Source of the DNA: Roseovarius nitratireducens
GTDB taxonomy: Bacteria > Pseudomonadota > Alphaproteobacteria > Rhodobacterales > Rhodobacteraceae
Direction of reading: 5' to 3'
Assembly: GCF_002925845.1 (NCBI RefSeq)
Contig: NZ_PDNI01000046.1
Coordinates: forward strand, 1-51,561
DNA length: 51,561 bases
In this document: positions 25,496-33,755 of the stretch, in pieces
Numbering within the stretch: position 1 is the first letter of the stretch
Layout of the letters: each line of letters begins with the position of its first letter
Translations under genes and position numbers: made by a program
The notes under the pieces: model-generated
What the model was told of the DNA's origin: nothing
Database searches by the model: none
What the model saw: the letters and a program-made list of their open reading frames with translations, nothing else

Positions 25496-26002
25496 TCAAA
25501 CCCGGTGCGCCAGTTTCCGTATGATCGCGAGCGCCGCCGCGACCACCGACATCAATGTTCCGATCATGATCGTCCCCCACGGGATCCACATCGGGATCAG
25601 CAGACGTCCCTCCAGGTAGACACCCCGCGCCCAGTTGTCCTGAAGCCGCTCAACGCTGAACCAGAAAATCATCGCAAAGAAGGCGAGCGTCACCAGGCTG
25701 GCCAAAACTTCGATCAACCGCTCGACTGGCGCCGGGAAAAATCCCCGCAGCACATCGACCCGAATCTCGCGATCCTGCGTAATGAGATGCGCGAAGGCGA
25801 GGTAGACGCTCGCCACGAACGTCACGCGCACGACCTCGCTTGCGCCGATCAGCGGGATGCTCAACGCGCGCATCGTGACCTCGAGCATGATGATGACCGC
25901 GATGGCGACCAGCGCGCTCCCGGCGAGCACAGCCAGCGCGAGGGATATCCGGTTTACAAAATGGTCCAGTCTCTGCACGGCAATGACCTCTGTTACGGAC
26001 AC
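25496..26002 (-). CDS. dctQ: TRAP transporter small membrane subunit DctQ
   Basis: A four-helix membrane protein of about 160-168 residues. It includes LALAVLAGSALVAIAVIIML, the middle loop DREIRVDVLRGFFPAPVERL typical of DctQ, and two C-terminal helices ending in AALAIIRKLAHRV. The start is uncertain: GTG 26002 gives the longest form, but GTG 25978 has a better ribosome site (AGAGGT). It lies between dctP and dctM, and its partner function is to complete the membrane complex. Confidence 0.9.
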   Translation of the reverse strand: MSVTEVIAVQRLDHFVNRISLALAVLAGSALVAIAVIIMLEVTMRALSIPLIGASEVVRVTFVASVYLAFAHLITQDREIRVDVLRGFFPAPVERLIEVLASLVTLAFFAMIFWFSVERLQDNWARGVYLEGRLLIPMWIPWGTIMIGTLMSVVAAALAIIRKLAHRV

Positions 26003-26125
26003 GAAACGACGGTGGCATCAAACTGCTGCGGAACCGGATGATCCGCAACTCCTCTGTGGCCAGCGGTGGCGCGAATGCTTGCGAATTTCGGACCCAATGC
26101 GCGCCGGCCAGCAGAGGTGGTGATG

Positions 26126-26154
26126 AAAACGACAGGGCGTAGCGCCCTGCCGTT
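26126..26154 (-). terminator. Hairpin with short T-run after dctP (attenuator candidate)
   Basis: Read leftward, AACGGCAGGGCG-CTA-CGCCCTGTCGTT forms a 12-base stem with one G-T pair, followed by a short run of T. It lies 20 bases after the dctP stop and before dctQM. Such hairpins commonly allow more binding protein than membrane subunits to be made. It may stop part of transcription or protect the dctP transcript. Confidence 0.6.
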
Positions 26155-26174
26155 CATTGGCGAACGCCGCCCCG

Positions 26175-27257
26175 TCACTCGTCTTTTGGCCACTCACCAG
26201 CGACATAGGCAGCCGAAAGATCGCGGTACCGGCTGATGATCGCGTCGCCCGGATAGCCCGCCTCGTTGAGATCGGCGGCAGCGCGGTCAAGCTGATTGGG
26301 CGTGTTCGCAGCCCAGCGCTTCATATCCGCTTCGCTCATGTAGTTGATCGTTCCCTCACCGTCACGCAGAAGGTTCTCGATCCCCGCCTCGTAGACGCCT
26401 TCCATGGCCTGCCCGATGAAGCCGGTCATCTCGACCGAGACTTCCTCCATTATCTGCTGGATATCCTCGGGCAGCGCCTCGAAGCTGTTGGTGTTCATCG
26501 CCACAACCGAGGTGGCGAAGAGCTGCGGCCGCGCCTTTTCCGTCCCGGGGATCAGGATGTGCGGCGCGACCTCGTGCAGAGAATTCGCGTGCAGCCAATC
26601 AGGCGTCGAATAGACACAATCCACAAGTCCGGTGGCCAGCGCCTGATAGGCCTCGGAGCCCGGCACGACGATGGGCTCCACCCCGAGCGCCTCTTGCAGG
26701 ATCGGGAAATACCGCCCGAAGGTCCGCATCTTCAGCCCCTGGAGGTCATCAATGGATGTAACCTCCCGGTTGCAGATGATGACATAGGGATCCGCCGGCA
26801 AGGGCAGCATCATGCGCATGTTGCGGTTGGCGTATTCCTCCTGGAACTCGGGAAACTCCGAATGGAGCTGCGCATGGATCAGCGCGACACCCTCCAGGTC
26901 GGGCACCTCGTCTGACCAGATGTCGATGATGTTGGTCAAAGCCCCCTCGATCTGGAACTCGCCAGGGAAATAGATCGGGTAGAAGCTGGTGAAGTCCACC
27001 AGGCCGGCCGATATACCGTCGACATGGTCGCCCAGACTCAGCAGCGCGCCGCCATGGATGATGTCGTAGGTCAGGCGCCCGTCGCTGCGCTCGGCGACAC
27101 GGCTGGCCCATTCCTCTAGGTTCTGGCCACTCTGTACAAAGGCTTCGGGGAAAATATGCGCCCCGCGCAGATGCTCCGTCTGCGCCAAGGCAGGGGTCGT
27201 GGCTACGCCCATCGCCAGAACGGCGGATGCCAGCCAGGTTGTTGTAAGTTCCTTCAT
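26175..27257 (-). CDS. dctP: TRAP transporter substrate-binding protein DctP
   Basis: A 360-residue periplasmic binding protein with a clear signal peptide (TTTWLASAVLAMGVATTP, cleavage after ALA near residue 25). The family core includes EEWASRVAERSDGRLTYDII, SLGDHVDGISAGLVDFTSFY and DDLQGLKMRTFGRY. The Arg of the last motif usually binds the carboxylate of the ligand, so an organic acid is expected. GGGAGA precedes the ATG at 27257. The neighbouring flavoprotein and GntR gene suggest that this transporter feeds the island. Ligand not predictable. Confidence 0.94.
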   Translation of the reverse strand: MKELTTTWLASAVLAMGVATTPALAQTEHLRGAHIFPEAFVQSGQNLEEWASRVAERSDGRLTYDIIHGGALLSLGDHVDGISAGLVDFTSFYPIYFPGEFQIEGALTNIIDIWSDEVPDLEGVALIHAQLHSEFPEFQEEYANRNMRMMLPLPADPYVIICNREVTSIDDLQGLKMRTFGRYFPILQEALGVEPIVVPGSEAYQALATGLVDCVYSTPDWLHANSLHEVAPHILIPGTEKARPQLFATSVVAMNTNSFEALPEDIQQIMEEVSVEMTGFIGQAMEGVYEAGIENLLRDGEGTINYMSEADMKRWAANTPNQLDRAAADLNEAGYPGDAIISRYRDLSAAYVAGEWPKDE

Positions 27258-27450
27258 TTCATCGTCTCCCTATTGCTGATGCGCGGCGGCAGACCGCCAT
27301 TCGCGCTGTCACTTGAGATCACGGCTCGACCTCGTCATTTTTGTTCTTTGCATTCAACGCACGGCCACTGGCGGCTTCTCTCCTTTCTCCTTGGCCTTCA
27401 CCGGTCCGCGCGTTCCCGGTAGCCGAGACAACGGCATGCTGTTCGGCCCG

Positions 27451-28938
27451 TCATTTCTCGTTCACCGCAGCGGCGGCGGCAGTCCCAGCCATCTTCCCGA
27501 ACACCGCGCCCGACATGAGGCCGGTCCCTCCGGGATAATTGAAATAGAACAGCCCCCCGACCATCTCGCCCGCCGTGTAAAGCCCCGGAATCGGCTCGAG
27601 ATCGACATCAAGCACTTGCGCCGTCTGCGGATCTATCCGTAGCCCGCCAAAGGTGAACGTGATCCCGCAGCCCACCTGGTAGGCTTCGAAAGGACCCTCG
27701 TCGATGGTGTTGGCCCAGTTGGATTTGGGTATCTCCAGCCCCACGGTCGACCGCCCGTCCTTGACGTTGGCATTGAACGGGATATCCGTGTTCACCGCCT
27801 CGTTGTAGCGGCGGACCTCGTCGAGAAAATTCGCCGCATTCACCCCTTCCAGCTTCTCCGCCAGTTCTTCCAGCGTGGGCGCGGTCACCTTTGACACCTG
27901 CTTGATCCTGTATTCGTCGCGCAAGGTGTGAAGGACTTTCTGATCGAATATCTGCCAGGCGAACTGGTTCGGCTGCTCCAGGATCACCCGCCCGTATTTC
28001 GCATAGGTATAGTTGCGGAAATCCGCCCCCTCATCCACGAAGCGGCGCCCGTTTGCGTTGACCATGATGCCGAAAGGGTAGGAGTGTTTCTGGAAACCAT
28101 CTCCCACCGCCAAATCGCCGAACTCTGGGGCGTTGCGGTCCCAGCCAACGGCGTGACAACCCGACCAGTTGCCCGCCGACGACGCCCCGATATCCAGCGC
28201 GATCCGCAACCCGTCACCGGTATTGAATCGCGAGCCCCGCGTCCGCGCCAGCTCCCAGCCGGGGCCGAGATAGCGCGTACGCCACTCGGCATTCGACTCG
28301 AAGCCGCCACAAGCCAAGATGACGGTCTTGGCGTGGACCTCCTCGATGGCCGTCCTGGTCTTGACCTTGACGCCTTGGACCGCGTGCCCGTCATGCACCA
28401 GCGACACCACCCGCGCGTTGTACCTGATCTCGATCCCGCGCTCGGTGGCGATCTCCGTCAGCCGGTCCACCAGCCCGGGCCCGCCACCCCATGTCTCGAC
28501 GGTCAGCCCACCCCAGAACTTGAACTTGCCGTCGATCTTGAACGCCTGCCGCCCGTAGATCGGCACGAATCGGATCCCCAGCCCGTGCATCCAGCGCATC
28601 GTGCCCTGAGACTGCCGCACCAGCGCCTCGCACAGGTCCGGGTCCGAGCGGAACTCGGTCACCCGGAACATGTCATCAAAGAACTGCGATTCCGTATAGG
28701 TGCCGAAATCGGTCATCGCGACCTCGTCATCGGTAAGGTCCGGCATGATCGCCCGAAGGTCATCCACCCCGTCATAGGCAAAGCGGATGGCCCCGGCCGT
28801 GAAGCGGGAATTTCCGCCATTCTCCTCTTTCGGCGCGCGCTCCAGCATCAAAACCCGCGCACCGGATTCCGACGCGGCAAGCGCCGCACAAAAGGCCGCA
28901 TTTCCCGCGCCTACAACGATGACATCCCACTCGACCAA
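27451..28938 (-). CDS. FAD-dependent dehydrogenase, TcuA/fumarate-reductase-flavoprotein type
   Basis: A flavoprotein of about 495 residues. The ADP-binding turn is VIVVGAGNAAFCAALAASES, followed by NGGNSRFTAGAIRFAYDG, the catalytic-domain segments GSRFNTGDGLRIALDIGASS and GIMVNANGRRFVDEGADFRN, and the C-terminal YTAGEMVGGLFYFNYPGGTG. It matches the tricarballylate dehydrogenase TcuA / FrdA / ketosteroid dehydrogenase superfamily. TTG 28938 is my preferred start because GGAGGAG lies 7 bases before it; longer frames begin at ATG 28959 or 28995. No tcuB-like iron-sulfur electron partner is nearby. It would desaturate or reduce a carboxylate next to the TRAP transporter. Confidence 0.88.
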   Translation of the reverse strand: MVEWDVIVVGAGNAAFCAALAASESGARVLMLERAPKEENGGNSRFTAGAIRFAYDGVDDLRAIMPDLTDDEVAMTDFGTYTESQFFDDMFRVTEFRSDPDLCEALVRQSQGTMRWMHGLGIRFVPIYGRQAFKIDGKFKFWGGLTVETWGGGPGLVDRLTEIATERGIEIRYNARVVSLVHDGHAVQGVKVKTRTAIEEVHAKTVILACGGFESNAEWRTRYLGPGWELARTRGSRFNTGDGLRIALDIGASSAGNWSGCHAVGWDRNAPEFGDLAVGDGFQKHSYPFGIMVNANGRRFVDEGADFRNYTYAKYGRVILEQPNQFAWQIFDQKVLHTLRDEYRIKQVSKVTAPTLEELAEKLEGVNAANFLDEVRRYNEAVNTDIPFNANVKDGRSTVGLEIPKSNWANTIDEGPFEAYQVGCGITFTFGGLRIDPQTAQVLDVDLEPIPGLYTAGEMVGGLFYFNYPGGTGLMSGAVFGKMAGTAAAAAVNEK

Positions 28939-28964
28939 AGCGCTTCTCCTCCGCAACATCAAAT

Positions 28965-28989
28965 CTTGGATACAAGTGTACACAAGCGC
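28965..28989. promoter_or_regulatory. Candidate operator upstream of flavoprotein gene
   Basis: CTTGGATACAAG (28965-28976) is an imperfect inverted repeat overlapping GTGTACACAAGCGC (28976-28989). Thirteen of the last fourteen bases equal GTATACACAAGCGC at 17628-17641 in the OYE/hyuA1 control region. The site lies 27 bases upstream of the preferred start, so bound protein would probably block transcription. Confidence 0.55.
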
Positions 28990-29100
28990 ATTCATGAATC
29001 AAGCACGCAATCGACCGCCATCGCCCCGGACAGGCGAAACGCCCCGGCGCGGCGGCACCAACGGGCGATGCAATCCTGAAAATGCCGTGTGATTGGTCGC

Positions 29101-29799
29101 TCAGCCGAGAGAATCGATACCCGCGCAGATAAAGCGTTTGAGCCGTGCGATGGTTTCTTGCGGGCAGCTGTCGGCATGCACCAATTCGGCGGTACCCGCC
29201 GGGATGCGCGCGAGATTCTCCTGCCCGGCCAGGGTGAAGACGAGAATGCCGATCATGTAGTTGTAGCCCCAGACGACGGCAGTGGGCGTCAGCCCCGGAC
29301 GCGCCGTCTGAATCGCCGCAATGAACGCCCGCGCCACCTCGTCGTAATATTCCTGAAGATACTCATGCTCTCCGGGATTGGACAAAAGCTGCTTGGAAAA
29401 CAGCATGATCATCCGCGCCGCCTGCGCCGGGTCGGGCTCGTCGGGATCGAAGAGCGGTTGCAGATAGGCGTCCATGACATCTTCGAGATCGGTCCGCCCG
29501 GCAGCCCGGTAGCGCTCCAGGAGGTCGAGCCGCCGGGCGTTCACCGGCACGATCCTTCGCAGGAAGGCAGCTTCGAACAGCCCAACCTTAGATCCGAAAT
29601 AATAGTTCGCCGAGGCAAGATGCCGCCCCGATGCGGCGGCAATCTCGCGCATCGAGACCGCCGAAAATCCCTTGGTCGAAAAAAGCCGCTCCGCGGCGTC
29701 GAGGATGGCCCGCGCGCTTTCCGTATAGGCGGGCGCCTCGTCCTCGGCGGACGCAGGGCGCTCGTTTCCTGGCAATTTCCGGGTCATGTCAGCCGTCAT
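29101..29799 (-). CDS. TetR-family regulator
   Basis: A 232-residue repressor. Its N-terminal helix-turn-helix is at about 28-75 (SARAILDAAERLFSTKGFSA, VSMREIAAASGRHLASANYY, FGSK) and a helical ligand domain of the TetR_C/AcrR-like class follows. It is divergent from hyuA2-hyuB2-ALDH; an inverted repeat lies in the shared upstream region. It most likely represses that operon until substrate or product is bound. Confidence 0.92.
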   Translation of the reverse strand: MTADMTRKLPGNERPASAEDEAPAYTESARAILDAAERLFSTKGFSAVSMREIAAASGRHLASANYYFGSKVGLFEAAFLRRIVPVNARRLDLLERYRAAGRTDLEDVMDAYLQPLFDPDEPDPAQAARMIMLFSKQLLSNPGEHEYLQEYYDEVARAFIAAIQTARPGLTPTAVVWGYNYMIGILVFTLAGQENLARIPAGTAELVHADSCPQETIARLKRFICAGIDSLG

Positions 29800-29865
29800 T
29801 CCGTTTTCCTCCAGGCGACTATGCGGCCCCGGCCCCGCATCGGCAAGGTCGCAAACTTAGCTCTT

Positions 29866-29878
29866 GAACGAACGTTCG
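29866..29878. promoter_or_regulatory. Candidate TetR operator between tetR and hyuA2
   Basis: GAACGAACGTTCG contains the perfect palindrome CGAACGTTCG (29869-29878) and a GAACG-AA-CGTTC arrangement. It lies between the divergent tetR (start 29799) and hyuA2 (start 29925) genes, 46 bases before the latter. TetR proteins usually bind such short dyads. The length is modest, so the call is tentative. Confidence 0.5.
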
Positions 29879-29924
29879 AATTATGCCGATACTCATATCG
29901 GGAATCCAGTGGGGAGGCGGACAT

Positions 29925-32000
29925 ATGTGGCGGATTGGCGTGGACATCGGAGGAACATTCACCGACGTCGCCGTGATCGACGAGGGCGGATCGGCCATCG
30001 GGCTCGCAAAGACCGCGACCACCCAGGACGATTTCAGCCGCGGCGTCATGGAGGGGCTGCGCGACGCGTTGCGCGACCAGCAGGTCGTGCCCTCCGAGGT
30101 CAGCCTACTGTCGCACGCCACCACCGTCGTCACCAACGCCCTGCTCGAGGAAAAGGGCGCGCGCGCCGCGCTCGTCACAACGCGGGGCTTCCGGGATGTG
30201 CTGGAACTGCGCCGCTCGGCCCGGGCCGACCTCTACGATCTTTTCCAGGACCCTCCCTCGGTCCTTATCCCGCGCCACCGCAGGCTCGAGGTGAACGAAC
30301 GGATATCGGCCCGGGGCGAGGTAGTCACCGCGCTGGACAGTGCCGACGCCGAACGCATCATCGAGCAGTTGCGCGCGATGGATGTCGAGGCGGTCGCCAT
30401 CACGCTGCTCTTCTCGTTCCTCAACGATTCGCACGAGCGCGCGCTGGGCAACATGATCCGCGCCGCCCTGCCCCATCTCAAGGTGTATCTCTCCTGCGAT
30501 ATCCTCCCCGAGGTGCAGGAATTCGAACGCACCAGCACCACCGCAGTCTGCGCCTATGTCGGCCCGCTGCTGCACTCCTACCTCCACGGCCTGCAGGAGG
30601 CGACGCAAGCGCTCGGCCTGCCGAAACTGCGCGTCATGGGCTCGGCGGGCGGCGTGGTCGACGTGCCCGAGGCGCTGCGCATGCCCGCCGCCATCGTCGA
30701 ATCGGGGCCCGCCGCCGGTGTCATGGCGGCCCGCCTCATGGGGCGTCAGACCGGACGCGACACGCTGCTCTCCTTCGACATGGGCGGCACCACCGCCAAG
30801 GCCTGCCTTATCCTCGACGGCAAGGTCGAGACGACCGCCGAATACGAGGTCGGCGGCAGCGGCAACCAGAACCGCTGGCTGCACGGCACCGGCCACGCGA
30901 TCCGCGTGCCGGTGGTCGACCTCGCCGAGGTCAGCGCCGGGGGCGGCAGCATCGCCTGGCTCGACCGCGCGGGGGCCTTGCAGGTCGGCCCGCACAGCGC
31001 GGGCGCCACCCCCGGCCCCGCCTGCTACGGGCGCGGCGGCGATCAACCCACGGTCACGGATGCCAACCTGGTGCTGGGCTATCTCGACGCGGCGTCGCTA
31101 CTGGGCGGGCAGATGGATATCGACAAAGAGGCCAGCATCCGCGCGCTGACCGATCGGATCGCCACCCCTCTCGGCCAGACCCCGCGCGAGGCGGCGGCGG
31201 CCATCCTGCGCATCGTCAACCACTCGATGGCCGAGGCGCTGCGCATCGTGTCGGTCGAGCGCGGCCACGATCCGCGACAGTTCGGCCTCATCGCCTTCGG
31301 CGGCGCGGGCCCGCTGCACGCCGCCGCCCTCGCCGAGGAACTCGACATGCCCGAGGTGATCATCCCGCCGGTCCCGGGCGGGTTCTCGGCGCTCGGCCTC
31401 GTCGGCAGCGATGTCCGGCGCGACTACGCCCAGACGCTCTATGCCGATCTCGCCACCCTCGACCCGTCAGAGGCCGAGGCGATCTGGCAGGAGATGGAGA
31501 CCGACGGCCGCGCCATGCTGGAACAGACCGGCATCGATACAAGCCGCTGGTCGGTCGCGCGCAGCGCCGGGCTGCGCTATTCCCGGCAGGCCTACGAACT
31601 GACCGTGCCCTACGACGGCACCGAGGCCACGCGCGACGGGCTCGATGCGCTCGCCCGAGCGTTTCACGATGTCCACCGCCAGACCTACGGACATCACAAC
31701 CCCGACGAGCCGGTTCACCTGATGACCCTCCGGCTCACCGTGAGCGGCGCGCTCCCGCCGCTGGAGCTTCGCCAGGACGGCACCACCGGAGGCAACAGCC
31801 TCAAGGGCCGCCGCACGGTCTGGTTCGAGCGGACCGGCGAGGTCGATTGCGCCATCCACGACCGCGCCCGGATGCAACCGGACGAGACGCTCACCGGCCC
31901 GGCGGTGATCGAATCCTACGACAGCACCATCGTCGTTCCGCCGGGCTGGATCGCCCGCAACGATGATCGTGGCTGCATTTGCATGGAGCGCAGAACATGA
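29925..32000 (+). CDS. hyuA: HyuA-type hydantoinase/5-oxoprolinase subunit A (set 2)
   Basis: A 691-residue ATPase subunit with GVDIGGTFTDVAVIDEGG at the N-terminus, ATTVVTNALLEEKGARAALV, SFDMGGTTAKACL and FGGAGPLHAAALAEEL. The ATG at 29925 was chosen because GGGGAGGCGG precedes it; the frame extends 14 codons further. It is a distant paralogue of set 1 rather than a recent copy. The operon continues hyuB2-ALDH, with an aminotransferase convergent downstream. The combination suits opening of a lactam to an omega-amino acid, as shown for Pseudomonas caprolactamase, or of a hydantoin-like ring. Confidence 0.92.
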   Translation: MWRIGVDIGGTFTDVAVIDEGGSAIGLAKTATTQDDFSRGVMEGLRDALRDQQVVPSEVSLLSHATTVVTNALLEEKGARAALVTTRGFRDVLELRRSARADLYDLFQDPPSVLIPRHRRLEVNERISARGEVVTALDSADAERIIEQLRAMDVEAVAITLLFSFLNDSHERALGNMIRAALPHLKVYLSCDILPEVQEFERTSTTAVCAYVGPLLHSYLHGLQEATQALGLPKLRVMGSAGGVVDVPEALRMPAAIVESGPAAGVMAARLMGRQTGRDTLLSFDMGGTTAKACLILDGKVETTAEYEVGGSGNQNRWLHGTGHAIRVPVVDLAEVSAGGGSIAWLDRAGALQVGPHSAGATPGPACYGRGGDQPTVTDANLVLGYLDAASLLGGQMDIDKEASIRALTDRIATPLGQTPREAAAAILRIVNHSMAEALRIVSVERGHDPRQFGLIAFGGAGPLHAAALAEELDMPEVIIPPVPGGFSALGLVGSDVRRDYAQTLYADLATLDPSEAEAIWQEMETDGRAMLEQTGIDTSRWSVARSAGLRYSRQAYELTVPYDGTEATRDGLDALARAFHDVHRQTYGHHNPDEPVHLMTLRLTVSGALPPLELRQDGTTGGNSLKGRRTVWFERTGEVDCAIHDRARMQPDETLTGPAVIESYDSTIVVPPGWIARNDDRGCICMERRT

Positions 32001-33727
32001 CCGACCAATCCCCCCAGGGGCCCGCCATGACATCGGGCGCCGATCCCGCGACCTTCACGATCATCCGCAACAGCCTGCTCAAGGCGACCGAGGAAATGAA
32101 GATCGTCCTCGCCAAGACCGCCTTTTCCCCGGTGCTCAAGGTGGCGGGCGATTATTCCTGCGGCATTTTCGACGCCCGGGGGCGCATGGTGGCGCAAGGC
32201 CCGGATCTGCCGGTCCATCTCGGCTCCATGCCGGTCGCCGTCATGGCCGTCGCCCGCGCCTTCGACGGCGATATCCACGACGGCGACATATTCATCCACA
32301 ACGACCCCTACCAGGGCGGCACCCATCTGCCCGACGTCAACGTCGTCACTCCCGCCTTCCATGACGGGCGGTTGCTGGGCTTTGCCTGCCTGCGGGCGCA
32401 TTGGCCCGATATCGGCGGCGACACGCCGGGAAGCTACGGCACCGTGACCAGCATCTTCGGCGAGGGGCTGCGCCTGCCGCCGGTGCGGCTCTATTCCAAG
32501 GGCCAGCCACAGCGCGACATCCACGCCATCATTACCGCGAACGTGCGCACGCCCGACGAGCGCATGGGCGATCTCAACGCGCAGGTGGCCGCCAACGCCC
32601 GCGCCTGCACCCGCCTTTCGGCCCTTGCCGGGCGCTACGGCACCGAGCTGCTGGTCGCCGTTATGGAGGATATTCTCGACTACTCGGAACAACTCATGCG
32701 GATGCGCCTCGCCGACCTTCCCGATGGCGACGCCGTGTTCGAGGACTGGCTCGACGGCGACGGCATACTCGAGAACGGCGAGACCACCGACGCGACTATC
32801 CCCATCCGCATGCGGCTGCAAAAATCCGGGCCGGAAATCAGGGTGGATTTCGACGGCTCGTCGCCCGCGGTCGCAGGCCCGATCAACGCGCCCCTCGCCG
32901 TCACAGCGTCCGGGGTCTATTGCGCGCTCAAGATGATCATCGACCCCGACGACCTGATCCCCCCCAATTCCGGGGCATGGCGCGCGATCACCATCGACGC
33001 CCCCGAGGACAGCGTCGTCAACGCGCGCTACCCCTCGCCGGTGGTCTATGCCAATACCGAGATGTCGCACCGCGTCTGCGACATGGTCTTTGGCGCCGCA
33101 GCCGCCTTCTGGCCCGGAAACGTCATGGCCTGCTCGCAAGGCACCTCCGGCGTCGTCACCTTCGGCGGCAGTGACCCGAGAAATGCGCATGGCTATGTCA
33201 GCTACGAGGTGGTCAAGGGCGGCATGGGCGCGCGCCCCGGCAAGGACGGCATCACCGCGATCTGCGCGGGCATCGCCAACACCATGAACACGCCGGTCGA
33301 GATCGTCGAGCTTAGCTTTCCGCTCCGGGTCGAGCGCTACGAGATCGTCGACGACAGCGGCGGTCCGGGCCAGTTCCGCGGCGGCCTCGGCGTGCGGCGA
33401 AGCTGGCGGGTGCTCGACGGACGGGCTGAGGCGACCGTCTGTTTCGAGCGCACGATATCGCCGCCCTTCGGCGTCTGCGGTGGCGATGACGCGGCCCCGG
33501 CACAGGTCCGGGTGATCGACCCCGAGGGCCGCGAGACCCCCCTCAACAGCAAGCAATCGGTGACGCTCGAACCGGGCTGGGTCGTGGACGTGATCGCCCC
33601 CGGCGGCGGCGGCTACGGCCCTGTGGCGGAGCGCGACCCCGCCGCCATCCGCCGCGACCTGCGCGAAGACTATATATCCGACGAGAGCGCCCGCGCGGCC
33701 TACGGCATCACGCCGGACACCCGCTAG
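31997..33727 (+). CDS. hyuB: HyuB-type hydantoinase/5-oxoprolinase subunit B (set 2)
   Basis: A 576-residue HyuB. Markers are KVAGDYSCGIFDARGRMVAQ, GSMPVAVMAV, HNDPYQGGTHLPDVNVVTPA, HWPDIGGDTPGS and the C-terminal GGPGQFRGGLGVRRSW. The start ATG overlaps the hyuA2 stop (ATGA), indicating coupled translation of the two subunits. It shares the domain plan of the set 1 subunit but differs throughout, so the two enzymes probably have different substrates. Family secure. Confidence 0.92.
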   Translation: MTDQSPQGPAMTSGADPATFTIIRNSLLKATEEMKIVLAKTAFSPVLKVAGDYSCGIFDARGRMVAQGPDLPVHLGSMPVAVMAVARAFDGDIHDGDIFIHNDPYQGGTHLPDVNVVTPAFHDGRLLGFACLRAHWPDIGGDTPGSYGTVTSIFGEGLRLPPVRLYSKGQPQRDIHAIITANVRTPDERMGDLNAQVAANARACTRLSALAGRYGTELLVAVMEDILDYSEQLMRMRLADLPDGDAVFEDWLDGDGILENGETTDATIPIRMRLQKSGPEIRVDFDGSSPAVAGPINAPLAVTASGVYCALKMIIDPDDLIPPNSGAWRAITIDAPEDSVVNARYPSPVVYANTEMSHRVCDMVFGAAAAFWPGNVMACSQGTSGVVTFGGSDPRNAHGYVSYEVVKGGMGARPGKDGITAICAGIANTMNTPVEIVELSFPLRVERYEIVDDSGGPGQFRGGLGVRRSWRVLDGRAEATVCFERTISPPFGVCGGDDAAPAQVRVIDPEGRETPLNSKQSVTLEPGWVVDVIAPGGGGYGPVAERDPAAIRRDLREDYISDESARAAYGITPDTR

Positions 33728-33755
33728 CAACGCTCCGCATAGAGAAGGCCGCACC

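Noticed and set aside
29864-31966. Plus-strand 700-codon frame overlapping hyuA2 in another frame
   Set aside because: Product is a low-complexity Arg/Pro/His-rich shadow; hyuA2 in the correct frame has all family motifs and a good ribosome site.
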